This document shows, in pieces, positions 8,477 to 20,504 of a DNA stretch of 64,000 bases. The notes beneath the pieces were generated by a model. That model was not told the DNA's origin. It searched no databases and saw only the letters and a program-made list of their open reading frames with translations. The DNA is from Sphingomonas zeae (GTDB taxonomy: Bacteria > Pseudomonadota > Alphaproteobacteria > Sphingomonadales > Sphingomonadaceae), in the NCBI RefSeq assembly GCF_014197135.1, contig NZ_JACIFA010000001.1:372001-436000 (forward strand), given 5' to 3'. A program made the position numbers and the translations under genes. How positions within the stretch are numbered: position 1 is the stretch's first letter; every line of letters starts with the position of its first letter.

Positions 8477-9178
8477 ATGTTGCGGGATCGTGGTCGGATC
8501 GGGCTGGTTTGCGTGGGGCTGGCAACCGGCACGGCGGTCGCGCCCGCCCATGCCCAATCGGCCCGCGACCTGTTGACCCAGGCCTCTTTCGCCGATGCCG
8601 ACGAGGCGAGCGCGCTGCGCCGCGTGTCGAGCGCCTATATGGCGGCCGCCAATGTCCTGCGCCGGGCGCCTGACGATCACGAGGCGCTGCTGATGCGGGC
8701 CACGGCGCTCGGCTATCGCGCCAAGCTGACCGGCAACCGCGGCGATGCGATCGCCGCGCGGCATCAGTTCGAGGCACTGGTCGCACAAAATCCGCGCAAC
8801 GCGGAGGCGCAGCTGGCGCTGGGGGCCTGGCATATCGGCGCAGTCAAGAAGCTGGGGGCGATCATGGGGCGCGCGGCGCTCGGCGCGCAGCGGGGCCTTG
8901 GGCTTTCCTCGCTCGACCAGGCGATCGCGTTGGGCGGCGACCGGGCGCTGTTTTCGGGGCTGGCGGCGCTGCTCAGGCTGGAACTGGACCCGCGCGATCC
9001 GCGTGGCCGAGCGTTGGCGGAGGCGACGGTGCGCGCCGGGATCGTCACGCCGATCGACCGAATCCTGCAACGCGCCTGCGTCGGCGTCCTGGCCTCGCTG
9101 CGCGCCGGCGACCTTCGCAAGACCCGCCAGCTTGCCTCGCAATCCTTACCGTTCGGGCGATTCGACGACGACAACTGA
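8477..9178 (+). CDS. Exported TPR-like helical-repeat protein
   Basis: A 233-aa protein with a clear signal peptide cleaved near ATGTAVAPAHAQS. A mostly helical, Ala/Leu/Arg-rich body follows with repeating units such as YMAAANVLRRAPDDHEALLMRA and FEALVAQNPRNAEAQLALGAW. These fit degenerate tetratricopeptide repeats. Start fixed by AGGAGG at 8463-8468. It stands alone between the quinone oxidoreductase and trcR. Likely a periplasmic scaffold; no specific role can be assigned. Confidence 0.75.
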   Translation: MLRDRGRIGLVCVGLATGTAVAPAHAQSARDLLTQASFADADEASALRRVSSAYMAAANVLRRAPDDHEALLMRATALGYRAKLTGNRGDAIAARHQFEALVAQNPRNAEAQLALGAWHIGAVKKLGAIMGRAALGAQRGLGLSSLDQAIALGGDRALFSGLAALLRLELDPRDPRGRALAEATVRAGIVTPIDRILQRACVGVLASLRAGDLRKTRQLASQSLPFGRFDDDN

Positions 9179-9254
9179 GCGGGAACGGATCGACTGGACG
9201 CGGACCCCGCCAGCGTCTATCGGGCTCTGTCCCGACAGTTTGTGGCAGCGCACC

Positions 9255-9283
9255 TTGCTCTCGGGAACGGCTTTCATTAGATT
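9255..9283 (+). promoter_or_regulatory. Putative sigma70 promoter of trcR
   Basis: TTGCTC (9255-9260), 17-nt spacer, TAGATT (9278-9283). The predicted transcription start near 9290 lies just before the terminator-like hairpin at 9296-9318. Confidence 0.5.
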
Positions 9284-9295
9284 TGTCGCAGCTAC

Positions 9296-9329
9296 GGCCG
9301 CTCCGGTGAGGGGCGGCCCTTTTATTTTT
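9296..9329 (+). terminator. Terminator-like hairpin in the trcR leader
   Basis: Stem GGCCGCTCC / GGGGCGGCC (9296-9304, 9310-9318; one G-T pair), loop GGTGA, then CTTTTATTTTT. It lies between the likely promoter and the trcR ribosome-binding site, so it may work as an attenuator. It could instead end upstream transcription from 8477-9178. Confidence 0.7.
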
Positions 9330-9346
9330 CGACTGGAGTGATCCCC

Positions 9347-10030
9347 GTGGCCCAGCCGCTCATGCCCCATGCGACCGCTTCCTGGCTGGTCGACAACACG
9401 TCGCTCTCGTTCGAGCAGATCGCGGATTTCTGCGGCCTCCACATCCTGGAAGTCCAGGCGATCGCCGATGACACGGCGGCGACCAAGCTGACCGGTCGCG
9501 ATCCCGTCCGCGCCCATGAACTGGACCAGAGCGAGATCGAGAAGGCGCAGGCCAATCCCGATTACCGCATGAAGATGACCAAGGGGCCTGAGCAGGTCCG
9601 CCGCACCAAGGGGCCGCGCTACACGCCGGTGAGCAAGCGCCAGGACAAGCCGGACGGCATCGCCTGGATCATCCGCAACCATCCGGAAATCTCCGACGGC
9701 GCGATCTCGAACCTGATCGGCACCACCCGCACGACGATCGCTGCGATCCGCGACCGCAGCCACTGGAACATCGCCAACATCACGCCCAAGGATCCGGTGA
9801 CGCTCGGCCTCACCACGCAGCGCGAGCTGGACTCGGCGGTGGCCAAGGCGGCGAAGGCGACCGGCGGCAACGCCGAAGCGCAGCCGACCGACACCCGCCT
9901 GGAAGGCGACCGCGAAGCCTTGCTCGCCTCGCTGCGCGCCGAGCGGGAGCAGGCGAGCCGCGACATCGATTCGATCGGGCACGGGCACGGCGACGACGTG
10001 ATCGATCCGCACTCGCTGTTCCGCAGCTGA
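9347..10030 (+). CDS. trcR: Cell-cycle transcriptional regulator TrcR (DUF1013)
   Basis: DUF1013 protein, about 227 aa, related to the alphaproteobacterial cell-cycle regulator TrcR. The sequence PLMPHATASWLVDNTSLSFE (N-terminal HTH, about 10-40) and the second helix-turn-helix block IAWIIRNHPEISDGAISNLI, TTRTTIAAIRDRSHWN (about 105-140) are characteristic. GTG at 9347 was chosen because GGAG at 9335-9338 is 8 nt upstream and homologues start with AQPLMPH. An earlier GTG at 9338 overlaps that site. It has its own promoter and a strong terminator, hence monocistronic. Confidence 0.92.
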   Translation: MAQPLMPHATASWLVDNTSLSFEQIADFCGLHILEVQAIADDTAATKLTGRDPVRAHELDQSEIEKAQANPDYRMKMTKGPEQVRRTKGPRYTPVSKRQDKPDGIAWIIRNHPEISDGAISNLIGTTRTTIAAIRDRSHWNIANITPKDPVTLGLTTQRELDSAVAKAAKATGGNAEAQPTDTRLEGDREALLASLRAEREQASRDIDSIGHGHGDDVIDPHSLFRS

Positions 10031-10050
10031 TCGCGGGCGACGGTCTGAGG

Positions 10051-10087
10051 AAAAGGGGCGTCCACCTTGGCGGTGGGCGCCCCTTTT
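10051..10087 (+). terminator. Rho-independent terminator of trcR
   Basis: A 16-bp stem, AAAAGGGGCGTCCACC / GGTGGGCGCCCCTTTT (10051-10066, 10072-10087), with loop TTGGC and one T-G pair. Starts 21 nt after the trcR stop. Confidence 0.9.
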
Positions 10088-10145
10088 GCGTGACGGGGAA
10101 CGGCGTCTTCCTTGTTCCGTTAAACGTGGCCAAAGGAGATGTCCG

Positions 10146-10454
10146 ATGTCCGAGCAGGAAAAGCCCTTCGACCATGATCACGGGCATAGCGGTCAAGCCT
10201 ATCACCGCGACGACGAGCGGGCGATGGGACGCGCCGAACCATCAGGCAGCGTGACGACCACGCCGCCCGCGCCGGGCGGGGGTAATGCCGATACCTCACT
10301 GCCCCAAGAGAATGGCAAGCGGGCCTCGGTCGACCCGAAGACCGGTGAAGTGCATGGCAGCGGAGCCGGGGCCGGTGGTGGCCATCGCGGCGACGAGATC
10401 GACGAAGTGGACCCCGCGACTCCGCCGGGCGTGGGGCCACGGCCGGTGAACTGA
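10146..10454 (+). CDS. Small hydrophilic protein of unknown function
   Basis: A 102-aa protein starting MSEQEKPFDHDHGHSGQAYH, rich in Gly, Asp, Pro and His, with no hydrophobic segment and a probably disordered chain ending PPGVGPRPVN. ATG at 10146 is preceded by AAGGAG at 10133-10138; the open frame upstream reads through the trcR terminator and is not coding. No family recognised. The SVDPKTGEVHGSGAG stretch resembles small sphingomonad conserved hypotheticals, but I cannot name one. Confidence 0.6.
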   Translation: MSEQEKPFDHDHGHSGQAYHRDDERAMGRAEPSGSVTTTPPAPGGGNADTSLPQENGKRASVDPKTGEVHGSGAGAGGGHRGDEIDEVDPATPPGVGPRPVN

Positions 10455-10456
10455 CA

Positions 10457-10587
10457 ATCCTCCCCGGCACGGGGAGGGGGACCGCTGCGAAGCGGTGGCG
10501 GAGGGGGGCGTGCGGCGAGGTGCGACCTTTGCGGAAGCCCCCCTCCGTCAGGCCTTCGGCCTGCCACCCCCCAGCACGGGGAGGATA
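10457..10587. repeat. REPIN-like composite palindrome
   Basis: Two inverted GC-rich ends, TCCTCCCCGGCACGGGGAGG and the matching AGCACGGGGAGGA at the right. They bracket a hairpin module GACCGCTGCGAAGCGGT and the core CCCCCCTCCGTCAGGCC with TTCG loop. Same family as 50229-50356 and 57325-57442. Confidence 0.75.
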
Positions 10588-10645
10588 AGGACGCGGCTTC
10601 GCTCACCGCAAAGGCGGCGCCACCAATCCAACGATGTCATGAAAG

Positions 10646-10721
10646 TGGCAGGAGTGCACGGACTCGAACCGTGGGCCCTCGGTTTTGGAGACCGATGCTC
10701 TACCAACTGAGCTACACTCCT
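10646..10721 (-). tRNA. tRNA-Trp (anticodon CCA)
   Basis: Minus-strand cloverleaf. Acceptor stem AGGAGTG / CACTCCT, D-arm GCTC..GAGC, anticodon stem TCGGT / ACCGA with loop CTCCAAA (anticodon CCA), T-arm CACGG TTCGAGT CCGTG, and discriminator G followed by an encoded CCA. All arms pair. In many Proteobacteria this tRNA precedes secE-nusG; here it stands alone, divergent from the rpsL operon. Confidence 0.97.
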
Positions 10722-10826
10722 GCGAGGCGGCCGCCATTAGCCCGGCTCGCGAGGCGGGACAAGACCCAAATGTGCGATTTTCGCAGATCGCTCGGAAAGC
10801 GCGCGCGGCGGCCTCTTGCGCCGACA

Positions 10827-10855
10827 TTGACCATGGGGCGACTCCCGCGTATAGG
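10827..10855 (+). promoter_or_regulatory. Sigma70-type promoter of the rpsL-rpsG operon
   Basis: TTGACC (10827-10832), exactly 17 nt, TATAGG (10850-10855). It lies about 170 nt before rpsL, in the 305-nt gap between tRNA-Trp and rpsL. The rpsJ promoter has the same -10 hexamer and spacing. Confidence 0.75.
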
Positions 10856-10934
10856 CCGCCGCTGCACGAAGGGGATTTCTCGGGAATCGGGACATGTCCG
10901 TCGGGCAAGCTTGAACATTGCTGGATGCGAATAT

Positions 10935-10966
10935 GGGCCGGGCGAAAGCTGCGATGGCCCCTTTTT
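10935..10966 (+). terminator. Terminator-like hairpin in the rpsL leader
   Basis: GGGCC / GGCCC stem (10935-10939, 10956-10960) with a 16-nt loop, then C and TTTTT. Short stem, so weak as a terminator, but its place between promoter and first gene matches the leaders of rpsJ, rplN and secY. The rest of the 10722-11026 gap shows nothing else. Confidence 0.45.
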
Positions 10967-11026
10967 GTATTCCTAAGTGCTGTGATGGCTCCAGCAAAGT
11001 AACCTCATGGAAAGGTGAAGGCTTCA

Positions 11027-11398
11027 ATGCCGACGATCAACCAGCTGGTCCGCAAGGGCCGCGAACTGCAGAAGGCCAAGTCCAAGGTCCCTGCAATGGA
11101 GCAGAACCCGCAGAAGCGCGGCGTTTGCACCCGTGTCTACACGACGACCCCGAAGAAGCCGAACTCGGCGCTTCGCAAGGTGGCCAAGGTCCGTCTGACC
11201 AACAGCCGCGAAGTCATCTCGTACATTCCGGGCGAAGGCCACAACCTGCAGGAGCACTCGGTCGTGCTCATCCGCGGCGGCCGTGTGCGCGACCTTCCCG
11301 GCGTGCGCTACCATGTGCTGCGCGGCGTTCTCGACACGCAGGGCGTGAAGGATCGCAAGCAGTCCCGCTCGAAGTACGGCGCCAAGCGTCCGAAGTAA
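11027..11398 (+). CDS. rpsL: 30S ribosomal protein S12
   Basis: The 123-aa S12 of the small subunit decoding centre. Family motifs present: [20 protein letters not shown] and [20 protein letters not shown]. Lys43 and Lys44 are conserved. At position 88, Lys in Escherichia coli (Met-inclusive numbering), this protein has Arg (CGC codon). ATG at 11027 is preceded by AAAGGTGAAGG; a frame-compatible upstream ATG at 11015 overlaps that site. First gene of rpsL-rpsG-fusA-tuf. Confidence 0.98.
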   Translation: MPTINQLVRKGRELQKAKSKVPAMEQNPQKRGVCTRVYTTTPKKPNSALRKVAKVRLTNSREVISYIPGEGHNLQEHSVVLIRGGRVRDLPGVRYHVLRGVLDTQGVKDRKQSRSKYGAKRPK

Positions 11399-11464
11399 GC
11401 CGGTCGGGCCTTTCACTAGGCTCCTCGACCATCCAAGGCTGAAGTTTTGTAAGGAAATACGAGA

Positions 11465-11935
11465 ATGGCTCGTCGTCGTCGTCCCGAAAAGCGGGAAATC
11501 CTGCCGGATCCCAAGTTCGGGGATGTGGTCCTGTCGAAGTTCATGAATTCGGTCATGCTGGACGGTAAGAAGTCCGTGGCCGAAGCCATCGTGTATGGTG
11601 CTCTGGAAACCGTCGAGACGCGCGCCAAGCGCGATCCGATCGGCGTGTTCCACGATGCGCTGAACAACATCAAGCCGGGCATCGAAGTCCGTTCGCGCCG
11701 CGTCGGCGGTGCGACCTACCAGGTCCCGGTCGAAGTCCGTCCGGAGCGTGCCCAGGCGCTGGCCATCCGTTGGCTGATCGGCGCGTCGCGCGCCCGTTCG
11801 GAGAACACCATGGCCGCGCGTCTGTCGGGCGAGCTGATGGACGCCGCGAACAACCGCGGCAACGCGGTCAAGAAGCGCGAAGATACGCACCGCATGGCGG
11901 AAGCGAATCGCGCCTTCTCGCACTACCGCTGGTAA
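11465..11935 (+). CDS. rpsG: 30S ribosomal protein S7
   Basis: A 156-aa primary 16S rRNA-binding protein of the small-subunit head. It begins [20 protein letters not shown] and carries the hallmark [20 protein letters not shown] and the C-terminal [29 protein letters not shown] precedes the start. It follows rpsL by 66 nt without a terminator. Length is the bacterial norm. Confidence 0.98.
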   Translation: MARRRRPEKREILPDPKFGDVVLSKFMNSVMLDGKKSVAEAIVYGALETVETRAKRDPIGVFHDALNNIKPGIEVRSRRVGGATYQVPVEVRPERAQALAIRWLIGASRARSENTMAARLSGELMDAANNRGNAVKKREDTHRMAEANRAFSHYRW

Positions 11936-12003
11936 AGGCCTGGCGGCGGGCGGAATTTATTTCCGTCCTGCCGCAACCTTTTGCACGCTCGGTGCCGGCG
12001 GTC

Positions 12004-12060
12004 TTCCGCTGGTCACGCAAACAGCCTATATGAGGGGGAGCCGGGCCAACCGGCTCCCCC
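12004..12060 (+). promoter_or_regulatory. Possible fusA promoter overlapping an 11-bp hairpin
   Basis: TATATG at 12027-12032, identical to the secY -10, with a poor -35 (TTCCGC, 12004-12009) 17 nt upstream. It runs straight into the perfect stem GGGGGAGCCGG / CCGGCTCCCCC (12034-12044, 12050-12060; loop GCCAA) and then the fusA Shine-Dalgarno. The hairpin is certain; the promoter is tentative. Confidence 0.5.
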
Positions 12061-12082
12061 CTACGCTTGAGGAAGATCGATC

Positions 12083-14158
<2,076 letters not shown>

Positions 14159-14205
14159 GGCGTCGATCGCGCCTCCGGCGACCGGGGGCGCGACAACGCT
14201 AGGGG

Positions 14206-14252
14206 CTGGCAATCGCTTCCAACACCCGCTATGGGGCCGCGTTCGCGTGGCC
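14206..14252 (+). promoter_or_regulatory. Possible tuf leader: weak promoter and UUCG hairpin
   Basis: CTGGCA (14206-14211), 18 nt, TATGGG (14230-14235), then GGCCGCG TTCG CGTGGCC (14235-14252), a 7-bp stem with one G-T pair and a TTCG tetraloop. The hairpin is clear, the promoter weak. No T-run follows, so it is not a terminator. Confidence 0.35.
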
Positions 14253-14290
14253 TCGGATGCGGCACCGAATTCGATTCAGAAGGTAGGAAA

Positions 14291-15481
<1,191 letters not shown>

Positions 15482-15516
15482 GTCTCGGGCGAGAGCCTGA
15501 AACTTCTTCGGAAAAG

Positions 15517-15548
15517 GGCCGGCCCCGGCGACGGGGTCGGCCTTTTTT
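15517..15548 (+). terminator. Rho-independent terminator of tuf
   Basis: 11-bp stem GGCCGGCCCCG / CGGGGTCGGCC (15517-15527, 15532-15542; one G-T pair), GCGA loop, then six T. It separates the str genes from rpsJ. The following 200 nt hold a REP-like fragment with TCGCTCAGGCTGAACGC at about 15650-15666. Confidence 0.93.
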
Positions 15549-15748
15549 CGTTGGTGGGGGTTAGATGGTCGTCCCCGCAAAACGGCGGGCGGAGCAAAGC
15601 CCAAGTGTGCGGGTAAGGGCTCGGCCAAAGCGTCGCCTTTGACGTCGCTCAGGCTGAACGCAGGTCGGGGAGTGGGCGGAATTACGCGGCGCCGTAAGGC
15701 GACCCACCACGGGTTCCGCCCCTTTCAACAAAAACCCGTCCCAGCCTC

Positions 15749-15777
15749 TTGCGGCCCCCGGCCCATCTGCGTATAGG
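15749..15777 (+). promoter_or_regulatory. Sigma70-type promoter of the S10 operon
   Basis: TTGCGG (15749-15754), 17-nt spacer, TATAGG (15772-15777). Upstream of rpsJ within the 521-nt tuf-rpsJ gap; same -10 as the rpsL promoter. Confidence 0.7.
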
Positions 15778-15795
15778 CACACGCCTTGAGGGAAT

Positions 15796-15835
15796 CGGCT
15801 GGCACCGGAAACACCGGAGTCGGCCGTTTGCTTTT
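15796..15835 (+). terminator. Terminator-like hairpin in the rpsJ leader
   Basis: About 12 pairs between 15796-15808 and 15814-15826 (outer CGGC / GCCG, inner CCGG / CCGG, one A-A mismatch, two G-T pairs). Loop AAACA, then TTTGCTTTT. It starts about 12 nt after the predicted transcription start. The remaining leader to 16002 shows no further strong structure. Confidence 0.6.
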
Positions 15836-16002
15836 AGTGAGGGCAGGGGTGGTTTTTCCGCCACTGTCGTAACCCAGAGTTTGTTTCGGCCCAAGGTCGC
15901 CTTCACGGCGGATGGTCGAGTGCCTGGTCGGATCGACCGATCGCACTTGCCATCCACCGCCAGGGAAACCGGAAAGCCCGCTCTTTCGCATCGGTAGGGA
16001 TC

Positions 16003-16311
16003 ATGGACAGCAATATCCGCATTCGTCTGAAGGCGTTCGACCATCGCGTGCTCGATCAGGCGACCGGCGACATCGCCGACACCGCGCGCCGCACCGGCGC
16101 TCTTATCCGCGGTCCGATCCCGCTTCCGACGCGCATCGAGAAGTTCACGGTCAACCGTGGTCCGCACATCGACAAGAAGTCGCGCGAGCAGTTCGAGGTC
16201 CGTACCTACAAGCGGATGCTGGACATCGTGCAGCCGACCCCGCAGACCGTCGATGCGCTGATGAAGCTCGACCTCGCCGCAGGTGTTGATGTCGAGATCA
16301 AGCTGGCGTAA
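16003..16311 (+). CDS. rpsJ: 30S ribosomal protein S10
   Basis: A 102-aa protein, [20 protein letters not shown], with [35 protein letters not shown] typical of S10 (the NusE antitermination partner). GGTAGGGATC precedes the ATG. First gene of the S10 cluster, after a separate promoter. It is followed by an unusually long, structured 284-nt gap before rplC. Confidence 0.98.
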   Translation: MDSNIRIRLKAFDHRVLDQATGDIADTARRTGALIRGPIPLPTRIEKFTVNRGPHIDKKSREQFEVRTYKRMLDIVQPTPQTVDALMKLDLAAGVDVEIKLA

Positions 16312-16323
16312 GAGGGCCAGCGT

Positions 16324-16520
16324 TCCCGTGGTTGACGATTCCGTCCCACGGGATTTTGGCGTTTCCTGGTTGTAAAGCTGCCAGGCAACGCGTCGAGGTC
16401 GCTCCCGCGATCCGGCACTCTTTAGGGATACCGCCCGGTGGTCTCGCGCAAGCGAGATGGTGCCGGGGCAGCGTCCCCCGTCTGACCGGCTCGCCGGTCA
16501 CCAGCCCGGGACGGGGGCTC
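16324..16520 (+). other. Structured RNA region between rpsJ and rplC
   Basis: Three hairpins. TCCCGTGG / CCACGGGA (16324-16331, 16346-16353) followed by TTTT. TCTCGC GCAA GCGAGA with a GNRA loop (16442-16457). A nested pair with outer CCCCCGT / ACGGGGG (16475-16481, 16511-16517) and inner GACCGGC / GCCGGTC (16484-16490, 16493-16499). No open frame fits. A leader or autoregulatory mRNA element for rplC onward is possible, but no known r-protein leader was recognised. Confidence 0.55.
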
Positions 16521-16595
16521 GTTTCGCTTTAATCGGGCTGGATATGCCCCCCTTGAATGGTTCTTGGGGGCCTCTGTCGAGGAAGGAACAGGATC

Positions 16596-17330
16596 ATGCG
16601 TACCGGCGTGATCGCGAAGAAGCTGGGGATGACCCGCCTGTTCCAGGACGATGGTCGGCACGTGCCGGTCACCGTTCTGGCGCTTGAAGGCGTACAGGTC
16701 GTCGCTCGCCGCGAGATGGATCGTGACGGTTACACTGCCGTCCAGCTTGGTGCAGGTGTCGCCAAGGCCAAGAATGTTGCCAAGCCGCAGCGTGGCCACT
16801 TCGGCAAGGCCGAAGTTGAGCCCAAGCAGGTGCTGGTCGAGTTCCGCGTGAACGAAGACGGCCTGCTGGACGTCGGCGCGGAAATCTCCGCCGACCATTT
16901 CGTCCCCGGTCAGTATGTCGATATCCAGGGTCGTACCCAGGGTAAGGGCTTTGCCGGTGCGATGAAGCGCTGGAACTTCGGTGGTCTGCGCGCGACCCAC
17001 GGCGTCTCGGTCTCGCACCGTTCGCATGGTTCGACCGGTAACCGTCAGGATCCGGGCCGCGTCTTCAAGAACAAGAAGATGGCCGGTCACATGGGTGACA
17101 AGAACCGCACGCAGCAGAATCTGGAAATCGTGTCGACTGACGTCGAGCGCGGCCTGATCTTCGTCAAGGGCTCGGTGCCCGGCTCGAAGGGTGGCTGGCT
17201 GATCGTCAAGGACGCGGTCAAGGTTTCGCGCCACGCGGACGCCCCGTTCCCCGCCAGCATCAAGGCGGCCGCCAACAATAACGCTTCTGCCGAGCCTGCT
17301 CCGGAAGCCACCGAGAGCCAGGAGGGCTAA
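16596..17330 (+). CDS. rplC: 50S ribosomal protein L3
   Basis: A 244-aa 23S rRNA assembly initiator. Starts [20 protein letters not shown] and contains [48 protein letters not shown] and [14 protein letters not shown]. The C-terminal tail [18 protein letters not shown] is a low-complexity extension beyond the core, common in Alphaproteobacteria. GGAAGGAACAGGATC precedes ATG 16596; the frame from 16557 is not used. rplD follows after 3 nt. Confidence 0.98.
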   Translation: MRTGVIAKKLGMTRLFQDDGRHVPVTVLALEGVQVVARREMDRDGYTAVQLGAGVAKAKNVAKPQRGHFGKAEVEPKQVLVEFRVNEDGLLDVGAEISADHFVPGQYVDIQGRTQGKGFAGAMKRWNFGGLRATHGVSVSHRSHGSTGNRQDPGRVFKNKKMAGHMGDKNRTQQNLEIVSTDVERGLIFVKGSVPGSKGGWLIVKDAVKVSRHADAPFPASIKAAANNNASAEPAPEATESQEG

Positions 17331-17333
17331 GTC

Positions 17334-17960
17334 GTGAAGGTCAAGGTTCAATCCTTCGCCGGCACCGACGCCGCGGACATCGAGCTCAACGACGAGGTCT
17401 TCGGCCTCGATCCGCGCGCCGACATCCTGCACCGCGTTGTGACCTGGCAGCTGGAAAAGCGTCGCGCCACCGCGCGCGGCACCCGTGAGCGCGCCGATGT
17501 CGCCCGCTCGGGCAAGAAGCTCGGTCGCCAGAAGGGCGGCGGTGTCGCCCGTCACGGCGATCGTCGTGCTCCCGTCTTCATCGGCGGTGGTAAGGCGCAC
17601 GGCGCCCGCGTCCGCGACTTCAACCCGGGTCTGAACAAGAAGGTTCGCGCTCTGGGCCTGAAGATGGCGCTGTCGAGCCACGCCAAGGCGGGTTCGCTGA
17701 TCGTGATGAACGATCTGGCCGTCGAGGGTAACAAGACGAAGACGCTGCAGGGCGATCTGGTGAAGCTCGGCTTCGGCAAGACCGCGCTGGTCATCGATGG
17801 CGACGCCGTCGAGACGTCGTTCGCACTGGCCGCAGGCAACCTGAAGGAAATCAACGTCCTTCCGGCCGCTGGCGCCAATGTCTACGACATTCTGAAGCAT
17901 GACACCCTGGTGCTGACGCGCTCGGCTGTCGAAAAGCTGGAGGCCCGTTTCAATGGCTAA
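17334..17960 (+). CDS. rplD: 50S ribosomal protein L4
   Basis: A 208-aa large-subunit tunnel protein. GTG start, with GGAGGG overlapping the rplC stop. Motifs: [28 protein letters not shown] and [16 protein letters not shown], followed by the C-terminal globular domain. Overlaps rplW by 8 nt. In Escherichia coli L4 represses its own operon; no E. coli-like S10 leader was recognised here. Confidence 0.97.
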   Translation: MKVKVQSFAGTDAADIELNDEVFGLDPRADILHRVVTWQLEKRRATARGTRERADVARSGKKLGRQKGGGVARHGDRRAPVFIGGGKAHGARVRDFNPGLNKKVRALGLKMALSSHAKAGSLIVMNDLAVEGNKTKTLQGDLVKLGFGKTALVIDGDAVETSFALAAGNLKEINVLPAAGANVYDILKHDTLVLTRSAVEKLEARFNG

Positions 17961-18264
17961 GCAGCAGAAGGCGGTCGATCCGCGTCATTACGACGTGATC
18001 GTTGCGCCGCACATCACCGAGAAGGCGACGCTCCTCAGCGAGCACAACGCCGTGGTGTTCAAGGTCGCTTCGGGCGCTACCAAGCCCGAGATCAAGGCGG
18101 CTGTCGAGGCTCTGTTCGACGTGACCGTCACCGGCGTGAACACGATCGTCCAGAAGGGCAAGACGAAGCGTTGGAAGGGTGCTCCCTATCAGCGTTCCGA
18201 CATGAAGAAGGCGATCGTCACCCTCAAGGACGGTCAGTCCATTGACGTGACGACGGGGATCTGA
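17953..18264 (+). CDS. rplW: 50S ribosomal protein L23
   Basis: A 103-aa tunnel-exit protein that docks trigger factor and [25 protein letters not shown] and the loop [22 protein letters not shown] identify it. It starts inside the end of rplD (8-nt overlap) with GGAGGCC upstream; rplB follows after 4 nt. Confidence 0.97.
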   Translation: MAKQQKAVDPRHYDVIVAPHITEKATLLSEHNAVVFKVASGATKPEIKAAVEALFDVTVTGVNTIVQKGKTKRWKGAPYQRSDMKKAIVTLKDGQSIDVTTGI

Positions 18265-18268
18265 GGCG

Positions 18269-19120
18269 ATGGCACTCAAGCATTATAACCCGACGAGCCC
18301 GGCCCGCCGCGGCCTGATCCTCGTCGACCGCTCGGCGCTCTGGAAGGGCGCGCCTGTCAAGGCGCTCACCGAAGGCAAGCGCAAGACCGGCGGCCGCAAC
18401 AACAAGGGCCATGTGACCAGCCGCGGCATCGCGGGCGGCCACAAGCAGCGCTATCGTTTCATCGACTTCAAGCGTCGCCAGTGGGACGTCGAGGGCACCG
18501 TGGAGCGGATCGAATATGATCCCAACCGCACCGCCTTCATCGCGCTCATCAACTATGGCACCGACGAAGCCGGCAAGGTCGACCAGTCCTACATCATCGC
18601 TCCGCAGCGTCTGGCTGTCGGCGACAAGGTGATCGCGGGCAAGAAGACCGACGTGAAGCCGGGCAATGCCATGGAACTGGGCCAGATGCCGGTCGGCACG
18701 ATCGTCCACAACGTCGAGATGAAGCCCGGCAAGGGCGGTCAGATCGCACGTTCGGCCGGCACCTATGTGCAGGTCGTGGGCCGCGACAAGGGCATGGTCA
18801 TCGTCCGTCTGAACTCGGGCGAGCAGCGCTACATCCATGCGAACTGCATGGCGACCGTCGGCGCGGTGTCGAACCCCGACAACGGCAACACCAACCTGGC
18901 GAAGGCTGGTCGCAACCGTTGGAAGGGCCATCGCCCGCTGACCCGCGGTGTTGCGAAGAACCCGGTCGACCACCCGCACGGCGGTGGTGAAGGCCGGACC
19001 TCGGGCGGCCGTCATCCGGTCACCCCGTGGGGCAAGCCGACCAAGGGTGCGCGCACTCGTCACAACAAGGCGACGGACAAGATGATCATCCGTAGCCGCC
19101 ACGCCAAGAAGAAGGGCTAA
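18269..19120 (+). CDS. rplB: 50S ribosomal protein L2
   Basis: A 283-aa protein needed for subunit association and peptidyl transferase assembly. Contains [29 protein letters not shown] and the C-terminal active-region motif [20 protein letters not shown] with the conserved His of the HPHGGGEG loop. Slightly longer than the E. coli 273 aa, as is usual in Alphaproteobacteria. GATCTGAGGCG precedes ATG. Confidence 0.98.
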   Translation: MALKHYNPTSPARRGLILVDRSALWKGAPVKALTEGKRKTGGRNNKGHVTSRGIAGGHKQRYRFIDFKRRQWDVEGTVERIEYDPNRTAFIALINYGTDEAGKVDQSYIIAPQRLAVGDKVIAGKKTDVKPGNAMELGQMPVGTIVHNVEMKPGKGGQIARSAGTYVQVVGRDKGMVIVRLNSGEQRYIHANCMATVGAVSNPDNGNTNLAKAGRNRWKGHRPLTRGVAKNPVDHPHGGGEGRTSGGRHPVTPWGKPTKGARTRHNKATDKMIIRSRHAKKKG

Positions 19121-19126
19121 CACGCA

Positions 19127-19405
19127 ATGGCTCGTTCCGTTTGGAAGGGTCCTTTCGTGGACCTCCATCTCCTGAAGAAGGCCGAAGTGGCTCAGGATGC
19201 TGGCAACCGCGCAGGTCCGATCAAGACCTGGTCGCGTCGCTCGACCATCCTGCCGTCGTTCGTCGGTCTGACCTTCAACGTCTACAACGGTCGCAAGTTC
19301 GTTCCCGTCTCGGTGAACGAGGACATGGTCGGCATGAAGCTCGGTGAATTCGCGCCCACGCGCTACTTCCCCGGCCACGCTGCCGACAAGAAGGGTAAGC
19401 GCTGA
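19127..19405 (+). CDS. rpsS: 30S ribosomal protein S19
   Basis: A 92-aa S19 of the small-subunit head. [42 protein letters not shown] and [20 protein letters not shown] are the standard blocks. Overlaps the rplV start by one base (TGATG), which suggests coupling. Confidence 0.98.
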   Translation: MARSVWKGPFVDLHLLKKAEVAQDAGNRAGPIKTWSRRSTILPSFVGLTFNVYNGRKFVPVSVNEDMVGMKLGEFAPTRYFPGHAADKKGKR

Positions 19406-19782
19406 TGTCGAAGCCAGCATCCCCCCGCAAGGTCGGTGACAAGGAAGCGCTGTCGGTCGGCACGCAGATCCGTGGTTCGGCGCAGAAGCTGAACCTGGTC
19501 GCGGGCCTGATCCGCGGCAAGAAGGCCGGCGACGCGATGAACATCCTCGCCTTCTCGACGAAGGCGATGGCTGTCGACGCGCGCAAGGTGCTCGCCTCCG
19601 CGATCGCCAATGCCGAGAACAACCACAACCTCGACGTCGACGCGCTCGTCGTCGCCGAGGCGTCGGTCGGCAAGTCGATCACCATGAAGCGTTTCGCGAC
19701 GCGCGGTCGCGGCAAGTCGACGCGCATCCTGAAGCCGTTTTCGCGGCTCCGCATCGTCGTCCGCGAGCAGGAAGAAGCATAA
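19405..19782 (+). CDS. rplV: 50S ribosomal protein L22
   Basis: A 125-aa protein with the beta-hairpin reaching the exit tunnel. Blocks: [26 protein letters not shown] and [34 protein letters not shown] short N-terminal extension [19 protein letters not shown] precedes the core. The TGATG junction with rpsS and the TAATG junction with rpsC are one-base overlaps. Confidence 0.97.
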   Translation: MSKPASPRKVGDKEALSVGTQIRGSAQKLNLVAGLIRGKKAGDAMNILAFSTKAMAVDARKVLASAIANAENNHNLDVDALVVAEASVGKSITMKRFATRGRGKSTRILKPFSRLRIVVREQEEA

Positions 19783-20492
19783 TGGGTCAGAAGAGCAATC
19801 CGATCGGCCTGCGTCTCCAGATCAACCGTACCTGGGACAGCCGCTGGTTCGCCGAAGGCCATGACTATGGCCGCCTGCTGCTGGAGGATCTGAAGATCCG
19901 CCAGTACATCATGAAGACGCTGCCCCAGGCTGCGATCTCGAAGGTCGTCATCGAGCGTCCGGCCAAGCTGTGCCGCATCTCGATCTTCGCGGCGCGTCCG
20001 GGCGTGATCATCGGCAAGAAGGGCGCCGACATCGAAAAGCTTCGCAAGAAGCTGGGTTCGATGACCTCGTCCGACGTGTCGCTGAACATCGTCGAGATCC
20101 GCAAGCCCGAAATCGACGCCAAGCTCGTCGCACAGGGCGTGGCCGACCAGCTGGAGCGCCGTATCGCGTTCCGCCGCGCCATGAAGCGTGCGGTGCAGTC
20201 GGCGCTCCGTCTGGGCGCCGAAGGCATCCGTATCACCTGCGGCGGCCGTCTGGGCGGCGCGGAAATCGCGCGTACCGAATGGTATCGTGAAGGCCGCGTT
20301 CCGCTGCACACGCTGCGTGCGAACGTCGACTATGCCGAAGCGCAGGCCCACACCGCTTATGGCGTGTGCGGCGTGAAGGTGTGGATCTTCAAGGGCGAGA
20401 TCCTGGGCCATGACCCCATGGCGCAGGACCGGCTGATGATGGAGGCTCAGACCTCCGGCGTGCGCCCGGCGCGCGACGATCATCGCCGCTAA
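19782..20492 (+). CDS. rpsC: 30S ribosomal protein S3
   Basis: A 236-aa mRNA-entry-site protein. [22 protein letters not shown], the KH motif [22 protein letters not shown] and C-terminal domain [26 protein letters not shown] identify it. The tail [17 protein letters not shown] is a short alphaproteobacterial extension. Follows rplV with a one-base overlap and precedes rplP by 12 nt. Confidence 0.98.
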   Translation: MGQKSNPIGLRLQINRTWDSRWFAEGHDYGRLLLEDLKIRQYIMKTLPQAAISKVVIERPAKLCRISIFAARPGVIIGKKGADIEKLRKKLGSMTSSDVSLNIVEIRKPEIDAKLVAQGVADQLERRIAFRRAMKRAVQSALRLGAEGIRITCGGRLGGAEIARTEWYREGRVPLHTLRANVDYAEAQAHTAYGVCGVKVWIFKGEILGHDPMAQDRLMMEAQTSGVRPARDDHRR

Positions 20493-20504
20493 GGATCAAA
20501 GAAC

